In this document: positions 1-8,149 of the stretch, piece after piece
How the letters are laid out: every line of letters starts with the position of its first letter
How positions within the stretch are numbered: position 1 is the first letter of the stretch
Source of the DNA: Verrucomicrobiales bacterium
Lineage (GTDB): Bacteria > Verrucomicrobiota > Verrucomicrobiia > Verrucomicrobiales > DEV007
Reading direction: 5' to 3'
NCBI GenBank assembly: GCA_013213965.1
Contig: JABSSR010000034.1
Span: 1 to 40,653 of the forward strand
DNA length: 40,653 nucleotides
Translations under genes and position numbers: made by a program
Notes under the pieces: model-generated
The model's input: the letters and a program-made list of their open reading frames with translations, nothing else
Database searches by the model: none
What the model was told of the DNA's origin: nothing

Positions 1-1
1 C

Positions 2-1888
2 AGTACTCTGGAAAGATTTGAAGAATATCATATAAAAGTCTGCAAATCTCCTGAAACCGCACTCGAGGAAGCATTGCAAATGGATGAAATAGATATTCTC
101 ATTGATGCTACAAACTCGCTAGATGATTTTCAGGAAACACTCTTAAAAGAATATCCGGAAATAAAAATTTGTGCATTCAATGAAACTGACAAATCAAATA
201 TTGAAGAATGGCTTAAACGGAACCAGCTGCACTCGAAAGTTCCTGTAGAAAGCACCGTCCCCAGATCTCCTGTTAATCCAATAAGAATCGATGAATCCAA
301 GAAAGATGATGAAATTCCTTTGGCTAATACTTTAACGGCACCAGGAAAAAAATTAGGTGATTATGAACTACTTCGATTCATCAGAAGCGAAGAAGATACT
401 GAAGTTCACGAAGCTATCCAGCTCTCCATTGATCGCAAAGTAGCACTCATCTTACTAAATCCAAAACTCAGTGAAAATGAGAACTCAGTGAATGGATTCC
501 GTGAACTTGTCAGAGCAAAAGCACAAGTTTCCCATCCACACATCGCCGCAATTTATGAAGGCCATGAAGAAGAAGGGACCTTATTTTATACCAGTGAATT
601 AATCTCTGGGCAGAACCTATCTAATTCTCATCATTATGGAATTAAATTAAGTGACGAGCATATTATAAGGCTCCTGAAGACCGTCGTAGAAACCCAATTG
701 TATCTTAAGCACAACCAGATAAACCACCAAACACTCAAAGCTTCGCATATCTACTTGAGCCCTGACGGAATGACCAGAATAGCGAACACGGCAATCAATC
801 ATCAAAGGGAAAGCACTACAGAAGAAAACAACATCCGTTATCTTGGTCAAATACTGCAAGAATTTATCGATGAAGGAAAGAGTGAGATTGGGGCCATTTT
901 ACTGGCAATCATGCGCCATGAATCGGGCCCCAACACATGGGAACAACTAAAGCAAAACATCAGTAAAAGTGAGGAGGGCCTTTCTGAAACACTTCATCTA
1001 CCTGATGACTCACTCATTGCTCGTAAGCAAATCACAAGAACTTGGCCAGTCATTTTCATCATTCTATTAACAGCAACGGCTTACCTTTTATTTAACCGAA
1101 ACAATCAAACGCCTGAACCGATAATCAAACATTCTGATGCCATGATCAAAATCGAAGGCGGAGAATTTACCTATCAAAAAAACACTACAGAAACATTACC
1201 AACTTTCTGGATCGACAAATATGAAATCACAATTGCTCAGTACAAAGCATTCTTAGACGCAATTAAGTCTTCAAAAGGCAAAGCATTTGATCATCCTGAT
1301 CAACCAATAGAGAAATTTCAGCACAAGCCAAATAATTGGGATGAATATTACAAAGCTGCAAGCCTGGGGAAAAAATATGAAGGGAATCTCATTAATATAA
1401 ATTGTCCGGTAATTTACGTAGACTGGTGGGACGCCTATGCCTTCGCAAAATGGAAGAATTGTAGACTTCCCACTGAAAAAGAATGGGAAAAAGCTGCAAG
1501 AGGTAAGAACGGAAGATCATATCCTTGGGGCAATGAACTTCAAACATCACAGCCAAGTTCAATTAAGAAGAACTTCATTGCATGGAAACCTGTAAATTTT
1601 TTCAGAAACGATATTAGCGAGGAGGGCGTTTGTGGACTCTTTGGAAATGTCAGTGAATGGACAAGGAGTCAAGACCCGGACCCAGAAATTCTTGGTAGAT
1701 TTGTTCCTATTGTTCGGGGTGGAAATTTTAATTATTCGCATTCTATAATGCCACAACTCACAACCCGAAAAATTCTTAATAATCGGGATTATAGGACCAA
1801 TTATATTGGCTTCAGGACAGTCTCTGACATTGATCCGAATCTAGGAAAGAGTCCAGATCTCGAAGCAGAAAAAAAACCGGACCCCTAA
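2..1888 (+). CDS. Partial (5' end outside window): degenerate receiver-like segment, Ser/Thr pseudokinase domain, TM helix, FGE/SUMF1-like (formylglycine-generating-enzyme family) domain
   Basis: The ORF-track start (74) is TTG, but the frame is open back to the window edge (STLERFEEYHIKVCKSPETALEEALQMDEIDILIDATNS). The kinase-like fold is recognisable from 'FRELVRAKAQVSHPHIAAIYEGHEEEGTLFYTSELISGQNL' and 'HQTLKASHIYLSPDGMTRIANTAI'. TM helix 'WPVIFIILLTATAYLLF'. FGE signature 'WIDKYEITIAQYKAFL...CRLPTEKEWEKAARG...YPWGNE...GLFGNVSEWT...VRGGNF...GFRTV'. Confidence 0.85.
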   Translation, partial: STLERFEEYHIKVCKSPETALEEALQMDEIDILIDATNSLDDFQETLLKEYPEIKICAFNETDKSNIEEWLKRNQLHSKVPVESTVPRSPVNPIRIDESKKDDEIPLANTLTAPGKKLGDYELLRFIRSEEDTEVHEAIQLSIDRKVALILLNPKLSENENSVNGFRELVRAKAQVSHPHIAAIYEGHEEEGTLFYTSELISGQNLSNSHHYGIKLSDEHIIRLLKTVVETQLYLKHNQINHQTLKASHIYLSPDGMTRIANTAINHQRESTTEENNIRYLGQILQEFIDEGKSEIGAILLAIMRHESGPNTWEQLKQNISKSEEGLSETLHLPDDSLIARKQITRTWPVIFIILLTATAYLLFNRNNQTPEPIIKHSDAMIKIEGGEFTYQKNTTETLPTFWIDKYEITIAQYKAFLDAIKSSKGKAFDHPDQPIEKFQHKPNNWDEYYKAASLGKKYEGNLININCPVIYVDWWDAYAFAKWKNCRLPTEKEWEKAARGKNGRSYPWGNELQTSQPSSIKKNFIAWKPVNFFRNDISEEGVCGLFGNVSEWTRSQDPDPEILGRFVPIVRGGNFNYSHSIMPQLTTRKILNNRDYRTNYIGFRTVSDIDPNLGKSPDLEAEKKPDP

Positions 1889-1910
1889 TTAATAATCAAG
1901 GGCCCGGTTT
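1874..1910 (+). terminator. Probable intrinsic terminator; the stem-loop includes the stop codon of the upstream CDS
   Basis: Arms AAACCGGACCC (1874-1884) and GGGCCCGGTTT (1900-1910), 11 bp with one mismatch, 15-nt loop. The A-run before and T-run after could allow use in both directions. Confidence 0.6.
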
Positions 1911-1939
1911 AAATTAAATAAACAGTAATAAAGAACGCT

Positions 1940-2590
1940 TTAATTTCCGCGCTTAGGGTTAACCATATTCACCTTTCCCCCATATTTGAAAAGGTCGATT
2001 TGACTTCCCTTAACATCTTTCATCGCTCTGTATTGCTCATCCAATCGAACAACTTCACCGCTACCGTCACCAAATACGCACACTGCTTCCATGCCTCCCC
2101 AGATTCCACCAAGTTCTGTCTTTTCCTGAGCATATTTTCCTGGAGTATTTGAGAAACCAGAAGCAAGCATCGGATAACGAGGCTCGAACGTTGAAGTTTT
2201 ATTCACTGCATAGTGATTTTCACCTGCTTCAAGAGCAATTCCCGCAGGTGTACTTCTTTCATGAAGATCATCGCCTCCGCCCGAAGTATTGCCCCTACCG
2301 TGCCACATGCTACCGGCCACATAGAAGGGCTTCTCAGAATCCATATCATAGACAATTTCCTTCATAACGTCATTTGAATTGTCTTCTTCAGGAAGAAATC
2401 CATCCGCACCATAAACCGAGTAAAGTGCTGTATATATACCCTTCGCCTGTTGCAATGACTTATTTAATTTCGCCTTGCGTTGAATTGATGAGAAAACCGG
2501 CATAGACACACTTGCCAGAATTGCAATGATCGTAATGACCACCAATAGTTCGATAAGAGTGAAACCTTTCTGGTTGGACTTAGCTTTCAT
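1940..2590 (-). CDS. Type II secretion / type IV pilin-like pseudopilin (prepilin N-terminal methylation motif)
   Basis: N-terminus MKAKSNQKGFTLIELLVVITIIAILASVSMPVFSSIQRKAK is a classic prepilin peptidase site plus hydrophobic helix. Confidence 0.9.
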   Translation of the reverse strand: MKAKSNQKGFTLIELLVVITIIAILASVSMPVFSSIQRKAKLNKSLQQAKGIYTALYSVYGADGFLPEEDNSNDVMKEIVYDMDSEKPFYVAGSMWHGRGNTSGGGDDLHERSTPAGIALEAGENHYAVNKTSTFEPRYPMLASGFSNTPGKYAQEKTELGGIWGGMEAVCVFGDGSGEVVRLDEQYRAMKDVKGSQIDLFKYGGKVNMVNPKRGN

Positions 2591-2750
2591 TTTTTAATTT
2601 CTAGTGGGATTTTAATTCTAATTAATCGGGGTTCTTTTTTCCGTCAAATCATACAAGTACAAATAAGGCATTAACTTTATGTATTTCGAAGGATTATAAC
2701 ACTTCTACTCTACCAGCAACAAGGATCGGTTCAAGGTCTTTTAAAGTAGC

Positions 2751-3389
2751 TTATAATTGCCATATCCAACTACAAAGAAAACCGTCACGAAGAGTCACTT
2801 TTTTTAGACACTTATAGCGCATCTTTGATAGTAATTTTCCTATTTTTGGAAGTTTGCGAGCCGAAATACCCGTAAATATCCTGAAAAAAATAATCATTTT
2901 CCATACTAAAACTTTGGCAATAAATCTTCCGAGACTCTGTTCCTCAGGAATTGAAAAATCGCTAACGATTAACTTCGTTTGCTTTTTGCACCAGCTTGAT
3001 ATGCGACCAAGAATGACAAGAATTTCATCCTCGCTGAAACAATCGAGAAAAAAATGAGCTCCAATCACATCAGGAATGAAACAAGGGGGAAGGTGATAAT
3101 CTTGTATTTTGCTAAAGACAAAATGGATATTCTGTCCTGAATCCTTTGTCAAAGACTCTGCTAGTTTTAACATTCTCTGGCTCGAATCCACGCATATTAT
3201 TTTTGCAGAGCACCTCGAATCTAATAGCGCTTTAAGAAAACGTCCGTCCCCATCTCCAAGTAATAGAATTGATTCAGCCCTAAGAAAAGTCTCCATGTGA
3301 CTGCAACGGATGCGTTGCAGGTCTGCACCAAAAACAACTGATTCAATCCACTCATAATGCCGAGCTATCCGATCAAAGCTCATGACCAA
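2751..3389 (-). CDS. Class I SAM-dependent methyltransferase
   Basis: Motif I-like 'ILLLGDGDGRFLKALL', acidic 'IICVDSSQRMLKLAE', 'PDVIGAHFFLDCF'. Overlaps the start of the upstream UbiA-like gene by 10 nt. Confidence 0.75.
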   Translation of the reverse strand: MVMSFDRIARHYEWIESVVFGADLQRIRCSHMETFLRAESILLLGDGDGRFLKALLDSRCSAKIICVDSSQRMLKLAESLTKDSGQNIHFVFSKIQDYHLPPCFIPDVIGAHFFLDCFSEDEILVILGRISSWCKKQTKLIVSDFSIPEEQSLGRFIAKVLVWKMIIFFRIFTGISARKLPKIGKLLSKMRYKCLKKVTLRDGFLCSWIWQL

Positions 3390-4255
3390 AAAATAACATA
3401 TACTAAGGCAGGAATGATCACCGCCATGTCCGCCGCAAATCGAAGAAATTGACTCGAGGCTTTCCCATCAAAAAAAGAGAGAACAGTAATGAACCCACAA
3501 CCAATACCAGAAGCCACAAAAATAGGAAACCCTACATGACTATGATTAGTGAAGCTATATACCATTAAACAAATAAAAACTACGCTGGCAATGGCTGGAA
3601 ATAATTTTACTACTTGGGGTAATAACTGAGGCAGGGCATTCGAATCATTATCAACATCATGACTACGTTCCCAAACTGAAATGGCAATGCAATTCATTGA
3701 ACATAATACTCCAAAAATAATCACCGAAGGTGAAAAGAAAGCATCAGGAATAAATTCTCCGGACCAGATATGTCCAGTCAATGTGGCTCCAACAGCAAAG
3801 ATCATCCCAATAAACACTTCCTTAGGTATAACAATCATCATCAGCCCCTTGGCCCAGATTTGATGCAATAAATAAACTACTACAAAGGCACCAACGAATG
3901 CCCCTGTCTTTATCAATTCCATCGGAAGAAAAAAGAGACATAAACAAGCTGTTATAATCGTGAGAATTGCAGTGAGAACAAAAGCACTACGATAGTTCCT
4001 ATGATAAAATGAGTGCCTTAAAGATGCCTCATTAAGTCTCTTCAACATCCGTGCATCCAATAACCGATCCACTGAATAAATGACCCAAACAACAAAGAAC
4101 AGGGTCAGATAATTGGATGCGGGTATCTTTACACGAAAATTACAGGCAAAAAAGTATTGCCAGAGGACAGCTATCGCAGGCGCGTCTATGCCCAAAAGGT
4201 TTGGCCAGAGCCACCAGGATGCACAGGACATGTTCTGTTGCTGAGCTAAGTTCAC
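3380..4255 (-). CDS. UbiA prenyltransferase-like integral membrane protein
   Basis: Multiple hydrophobic helices. Aspartate motifs 'YSVDRLLDAR' and 'SVWERSHDVDNDSNA' sit in the positions expected for UbiA-type proteins. Confidence 0.6.
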   Translation of the reverse strand: MNLAQQQNMSCASWWLWPNLLGIDAPAIAVLWQYFFACNFRVKIPASNYLTLFFVVWVIYSVDRLLDARMLKRLNEASLRHSFYHRNYRSAFVLTAILTIITACLCLFFLPMELIKTGAFVGAFVVVYLLHQIWAKGLMMIVIPKEVFIGMIFAVGATLTGHIWSGEFIPDAFFSPSVIIFGVLCSMNCIAISVWERSHDVDNDSNALPQLLPQVVKLFPAIASVVFICLMVYSFTNHSHVGFPIFVASGIGCGFITVLSFFDGKASSQFLRFAADMAVIIPALVYVIFWS

Positions 4256-4300
4256 TTACTCCTACTAAGCCTCAGGATCGCTCACTGTCCATGTACAGTT

Positions 4301-6265
4301 TTAGGTATAAACAAAAGGAGGTATTGGAGTCCCCATAGAATCTCCAATCGCTCGCAGAATCTCAGCTTCATTACTGGTAATTTTACCATCAGAAATGGCC
4401 GCCTTGCCACAAGCAATTAGAAGGGTCTTTTTTAGTGTCGGAACGCACTTCTCAAACGCTTTTAAGGCCTCATCCATTTGACCTATCCCACAATTCACTG
4501 GGGGCAGGAACTTGAGTTTTCCAGTACCGTACAATTCAAGGACAGCAGCTCCTTTCTTAAAGGCTTGGACACGATTCAGTTCATCTTCATTACCAAAACC
4601 GGCAATAGCAGAAAGAAGAACCGAAGATTCATGGTTCATTTTAGATAAGGTCTTGATCGTTTCTTTTGGTGTCCGGATCCTGCCAAAGAAAGTGTCTAGA
4701 TGAAGCCTAATGATTTTCTGTATCATGAATTCAAAGAGGTCCACTTGTTCATCAATGTTAATCAACTCATTAATGATTTCACAGAATTGTCCGTACTCTT
4801 CAGGTGAAAGGCGCCTCAGAGCGGGAACAGCAAGATCCAATAAGGCAATTTTTTCTGTTGAGTGCATACCTTTGAACTGATCTGAAATAGCCTTAAGAGT
4901 TTTAGATACCTCATCCTCACAGGAGCCCTTAATAACGTTCAACTGATTCTCTCTCACTTGATCATTTTCTGAAAGAAGTAGCGAATACACAATAGCATGA
5001 GCCCCCGACTTCTGATGAATTAATGAAACCAAAGATTCATCTATCTCGGAAATAATCCTCTGGGCAACAATGACCTGATCCGCCATGATCTGACCAATTT
5101 GATTAAGGTCCTCCTCATGGAATGAACCCTTTTGTGGATCAGATGTATGCGTACTCGGATCTGAAAAAGAAGAGACCAAGGACTGACTCTCATCCATACT
5201 GATTTGCCCCGAATCCAATTCTGATTCTTTTACCAAAGTCAGATTTTCATCAAAAGCACCTCCGATGGCTCTTATCCGTTCATCTATCGGCGGGTGCGTT
5301 GCAAAAAGATTGGACAATTTTTTCTTATAACATGATCCAAAGAACATATGACTTGCCTCCTCTCCTCTAGGATGTTCGATCCTTGCTCCAGCAAAACCTC
5401 CTATTTTTTTAAGAGCTCCAGAAATGCCAGAAGGGTCCCGAGTGAACTGAACGGCTGAAGCATCGGCCAAGAACTCTCGTTGTCGAGAAAGGGCAGCCTT
5501 AATGAGTCTGGCCATGATCGAACCCATCAATCCAATGAGAAGTAAGGCAAGAGCAACGACAATTATGAAACCTTCGCCCCCTCCTTTCTTTGAACTGGAT
5601 CTGGACCGGGAAGAAGATCGACCAAAGCCCCTTAAAATTAATTTACCTATGACGAACATCATTAGAATGCCAAACAGAACTGACATCATGCGAATGTTAA
5701 GCCGCATATCACCATTCAGAATGTGACTAAATTCGTGAGCAATAACGCCCTGCAATTCCGAACGGTTTAACTTATTAAGACAACCAGCCGTCACACCAAT
5801 CGTTGCATTGCTAGATGAATGGCCGGCAGCAAAGGCATTAATTCCATCCTCCTGTTCCATTACATAAATGCTCGGAACAGGAACACCCGAGGCAATCGAC
5901 ATCTCTTCGACGACATTAATGAGCCTCCTGTAACGCGGATCACTGGTCGTTGAATCCACTTCCTTTCCTCCGAGGGATTTAGCCACCGCGGCCCCGCCTC
6001 CGGACAGTGCCGCACTTTTAAATATAGTAGATAATATAATTAAGACCAATACCCCCAGCGCAGAATAAAGAAAAAATTCTGAATCAAAAAAACTTTGCCT
6101 TACTAATGGATTCGTCTGGTCAGAGAGCTTGACTAGAAATAGATACCTGGCTCCCAATACTGCAAATCCGAAAGAACATACAATACCAATGACAGCTACA
6201 ATATAATAGAAAATGAGACGCTTGGAATTCTTCCTTGCAAGTTCCTGACGATCAAAGAAATCCAT
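4301..6265 (-). CDS. M48 family (HtpX-like) membrane zinc metallopeptidase with C-terminal TerB-like extension
   Basis: HExxH motif in 'GVIAHEFSHILNGDMRLN'; several TM segments; 'REFLADASAVQFTRDPSGISGALKKI'. C-terminal 'ACGKAAISDGKITSNEAEILRAIGDSMGTPIPP' resembles TerB-like helices. Confidence 0.9.
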   Translation of the reverse strand: MDFFDRQELARKNSKRLIFYYIVAVIGIVCSFGFAVLGARYLFLVKLSDQTNPLVRQSFFDSEFFLYSALGVLVLIILSTIFKSAALSGGGAAVAKSLGGKEVDSTTSDPRYRRLINVVEEMSIASGVPVPSIYVMEQEDGINAFAAGHSSSNATIGVTAGCLNKLNRSELQGVIAHEFSHILNGDMRLNIRMMSVLFGILMMFVIGKLILRGFGRSSSRSRSSSKKGGGEGFIIVVALALLLIGLMGSIMARLIKAALSRQREFLADASAVQFTRDPSGISGALKKIGGFAGARIEHPRGEEASHMFFGSCYKKKLSNLFATHPPIDERIRAIGGAFDENLTLVKESELDSGQISMDESQSLVSSFSDPSTHTSDPQKGSFHEEDLNQIGQIMADQVIVAQRIISEIDESLVSLIHQKSGAHAIVYSLLLSENDQVRENQLNVIKGSCEDEVSKTLKAISDQFKGMHSTEKIALLDLAVPALRRLSPEEYGQFCEIINELINIDEQVDLFEFMIQKIIRLHLDTFFGRIRTPKETIKTLSKMNHESSVLLSAIAGFGNEDELNRVQAFKKGAAVLELYGTGKLKFLPPVNCGIGQMDEALKAFEKCVPTLKKTLLIACGKAAISDGKITSNEAEILRAIGDSMGTPIPPFVYT

Positions 6266-6299
6266 TCCTTATGAATCACCATCAACAAAGTAATGGGGT

Positions 6300-6899
6300 T
6301 TAAAACTGAACAGTAACCTTTTCCTTCTTATCCTCACTCACCTCATAAAGTGATTTGTCCCTAAATCCAAAGAGTCCGGCAATAATATTGGACGGGAATA
6401 CTTCTCGCTTAGTATTGTAAGCAGTCACACTGTCATTGAAGTGTTGCCTTGCAAAAGCAATTTTATTTTCGGTCGTGCTGAGCTCTTCCTGCAATGTGGC
6501 CATGTTCTGATTAGCTTTGAGGTCGGGGTAACTTTCCGAAAGAGCGAAAAGGTTTCCCAGTGCACCGGATAGTCCTGATTCCGCCGCCATGAGTGCTCCC
6601 ATACTGTCCGGATCACCAATATTTGAAGAGGTATTCTTTCTTGCCTGCACGGCCGTATTCCGGGCCTGAATGACCGCATCCAACGTTTCCCTCTCATGCT
6701 TCATGTAACCTTTGACTGTCTCAACGAGGTCAGGGATCAGATCAAAGCGCCGCTCTAGTTGAACATCGATCTGAGCCCAGCCATTCTCGAATTTATTGCG
6801 TAGCTTGACAAGCGAGTTGTACATTCCGCCTATCACAAGAATAGCAAAAATGAAAATTCCGGCAAAAATGCCAAGGATAATTAGTGTGCTTCCAGTCAT
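6300..6899 (-). CDS. lemA: LemA family protein
   Basis: N-terminal TM helix, then 'YNSLVKLRNKFENGWAQIDVQLERRFDLIPDLVETVKGYMKHERETLDAVIQAR', typical of LemA. Adjacent to an M48 protease, a common pairing. Confidence 0.93.
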   Translation of the reverse strand: MTGSTLIILGIFAGIFIFAILVIGGMYNSLVKLRNKFENGWAQIDVQLERRFDLIPDLVETVKGYMKHERETLDAVIQARNTAVQARKNTSSNIGDPDSMGALMAAESGLSGALGNLFALSESYPDLKANQNMATLQEELSTTENKIAFARQHFNDSVTAYNTKREVFPSNIIAGLFGFRDKSLYEVSEDKKEKVTVQF

Positions 6900-7020
6900 T
6901 TGATTTACAGTAACATTTTATTGTGGATAGCACAAGAAAGGAGAAAATACTAAATATTGCCATTACAATTCTCCATCATTTTTATAATATAAAGCAGCTG
7001 TAGTAATTAGTTAGGAAAAA

Positions 7021-7992
7021 TTGAAAGGAACCTGTAATTTTAAGGATACTCTTGCCAGAGAAGGAATCCAACTCAGCCGACAAGATCCTCAGATCCTGCA
7101 ATTAAACCTTGGCAAGTTATGTAATTTAACCTGCTCGCACTGTCATGTAAATGCTGGACCTCATCGAAAAGAAGTCATGCAATCCGATACAGTTACCAAA
7201 ATTCTGGATTGGTTTTCAATGACCAATATCCCAACACTTGACCTCACGGGAGGCACACCGGAAATGATTCCTGACTTTCGTAGGATAGTTGAAGAAGTAA
7301 ATAATTTACAGACTCCTCGAAAGATCATTGACAGACTTAACGCCACTATCATTGAGGAGCCGGGTTACGAATGGGTCGCTGAATTCCTTGCCAGGAATGA
7401 GGTTGAAATTATTGCCTCGATGCCCTGCTACGGACCAGAGAACGTGGAAAAACAACGAGGGAATGGAGTGTTTGAAAAAAGCATAACTGCTTTTCAAAAA
7501 TTAAACAGGCTAGGTTACGGGTCAGATCCAAGGCTAAAGATCCACTTCGTTTATAATCCTTCCGGCGATTTTCTGCCACCGGACCAAGCAGGCCTTGAAG
7601 AACAATACAAGATAATGATGAAGGAGCATTTTCAAATCAAATTCGATCAGCTTTACTGTATCACAAATATGCCGATTGCTCGATTTGCCAGTTGGCTCAA
7701 AAGAGAAGGTCGGCTCAATGATTACAACTCACTTTTAAAAGATGCCTTCAATCCTGAAACCATTGACGGGCTAATGTGCAGGGACACAATTAACGTTAAT
7801 TGGCTCGGTGAAGTTTTTGATTGCGACTTTAACCAAATGCTGAACTTACCTACATATAATAAAAAAGATTCAATCAAAGTATGGGAAATTAATCTAAAAG
7901 AATTATCTAATGCGCCTATCAGAACAGCTACTCATTGCTTTGGATGCACTGCGGGTTCCGGCAGCTCCTGCGGAGGCTCATTATTAGATTGA
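7021..7992 (+). CDS. arsS: ArsS-like radical SAM protein (arsenosugar biosynthesis family, Cys form)
   Basis: TTG start. Radical SAM CxxxCxxC in 'LQLNLGKLCNLTCSHCHVNAGPHRKEVM', 'LDLTGGTPEM', and Cys-rich C-terminus 'CFGCTAGSGSSCGGSLLD', characteristic of this family. Confidence 0.8.
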   Translation: MKGTCNFKDTLAREGIQLSRQDPQILQLNLGKLCNLTCSHCHVNAGPHRKEVMQSDTVTKILDWFSMTNIPTLDLTGGTPEMIPDFRRIVEEVNNLQTPRKIIDRLNATIIEEPGYEWVAEFLARNEVEIIASMPCYGPENVEKQRGNGVFEKSITAFQKLNRLGYGSDPRLKIHFVYNPSGDFLPPDQAGLEEQYKIMMKEHFQIKFDQLYCITNMPIARFASWLKREGRLNDYNSLLKDAFNPETIDGLMCRDTINVNWLGEVFDCDFNQMLNLPTYNKKDSIKVWEINLKELSNAPIRTATHCFGCTAGSGSSCGGSLLD

Positions 7993-8149
7993 TTAATAAC
8001 AACATAACCTTCCCCTATAAAGAATCATCATTCAAAAGGAAGGCTTGGGCATAAATATTTCCCCTCTAAAAGCTTGGAAAATTTAGTGTTCTGATAAGTC
8101 TTTTTTCTGTGAGCTTGTTCTAATTTTCCATATTAGCTAATTTCACATC

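Noticed and set aside
4117-4338. 73-aa plus-strand ORF spanning the UbiA-like/M48 gap
   Set aside because: Mostly antisense to both flanking genes, with no signal peptide or motif.
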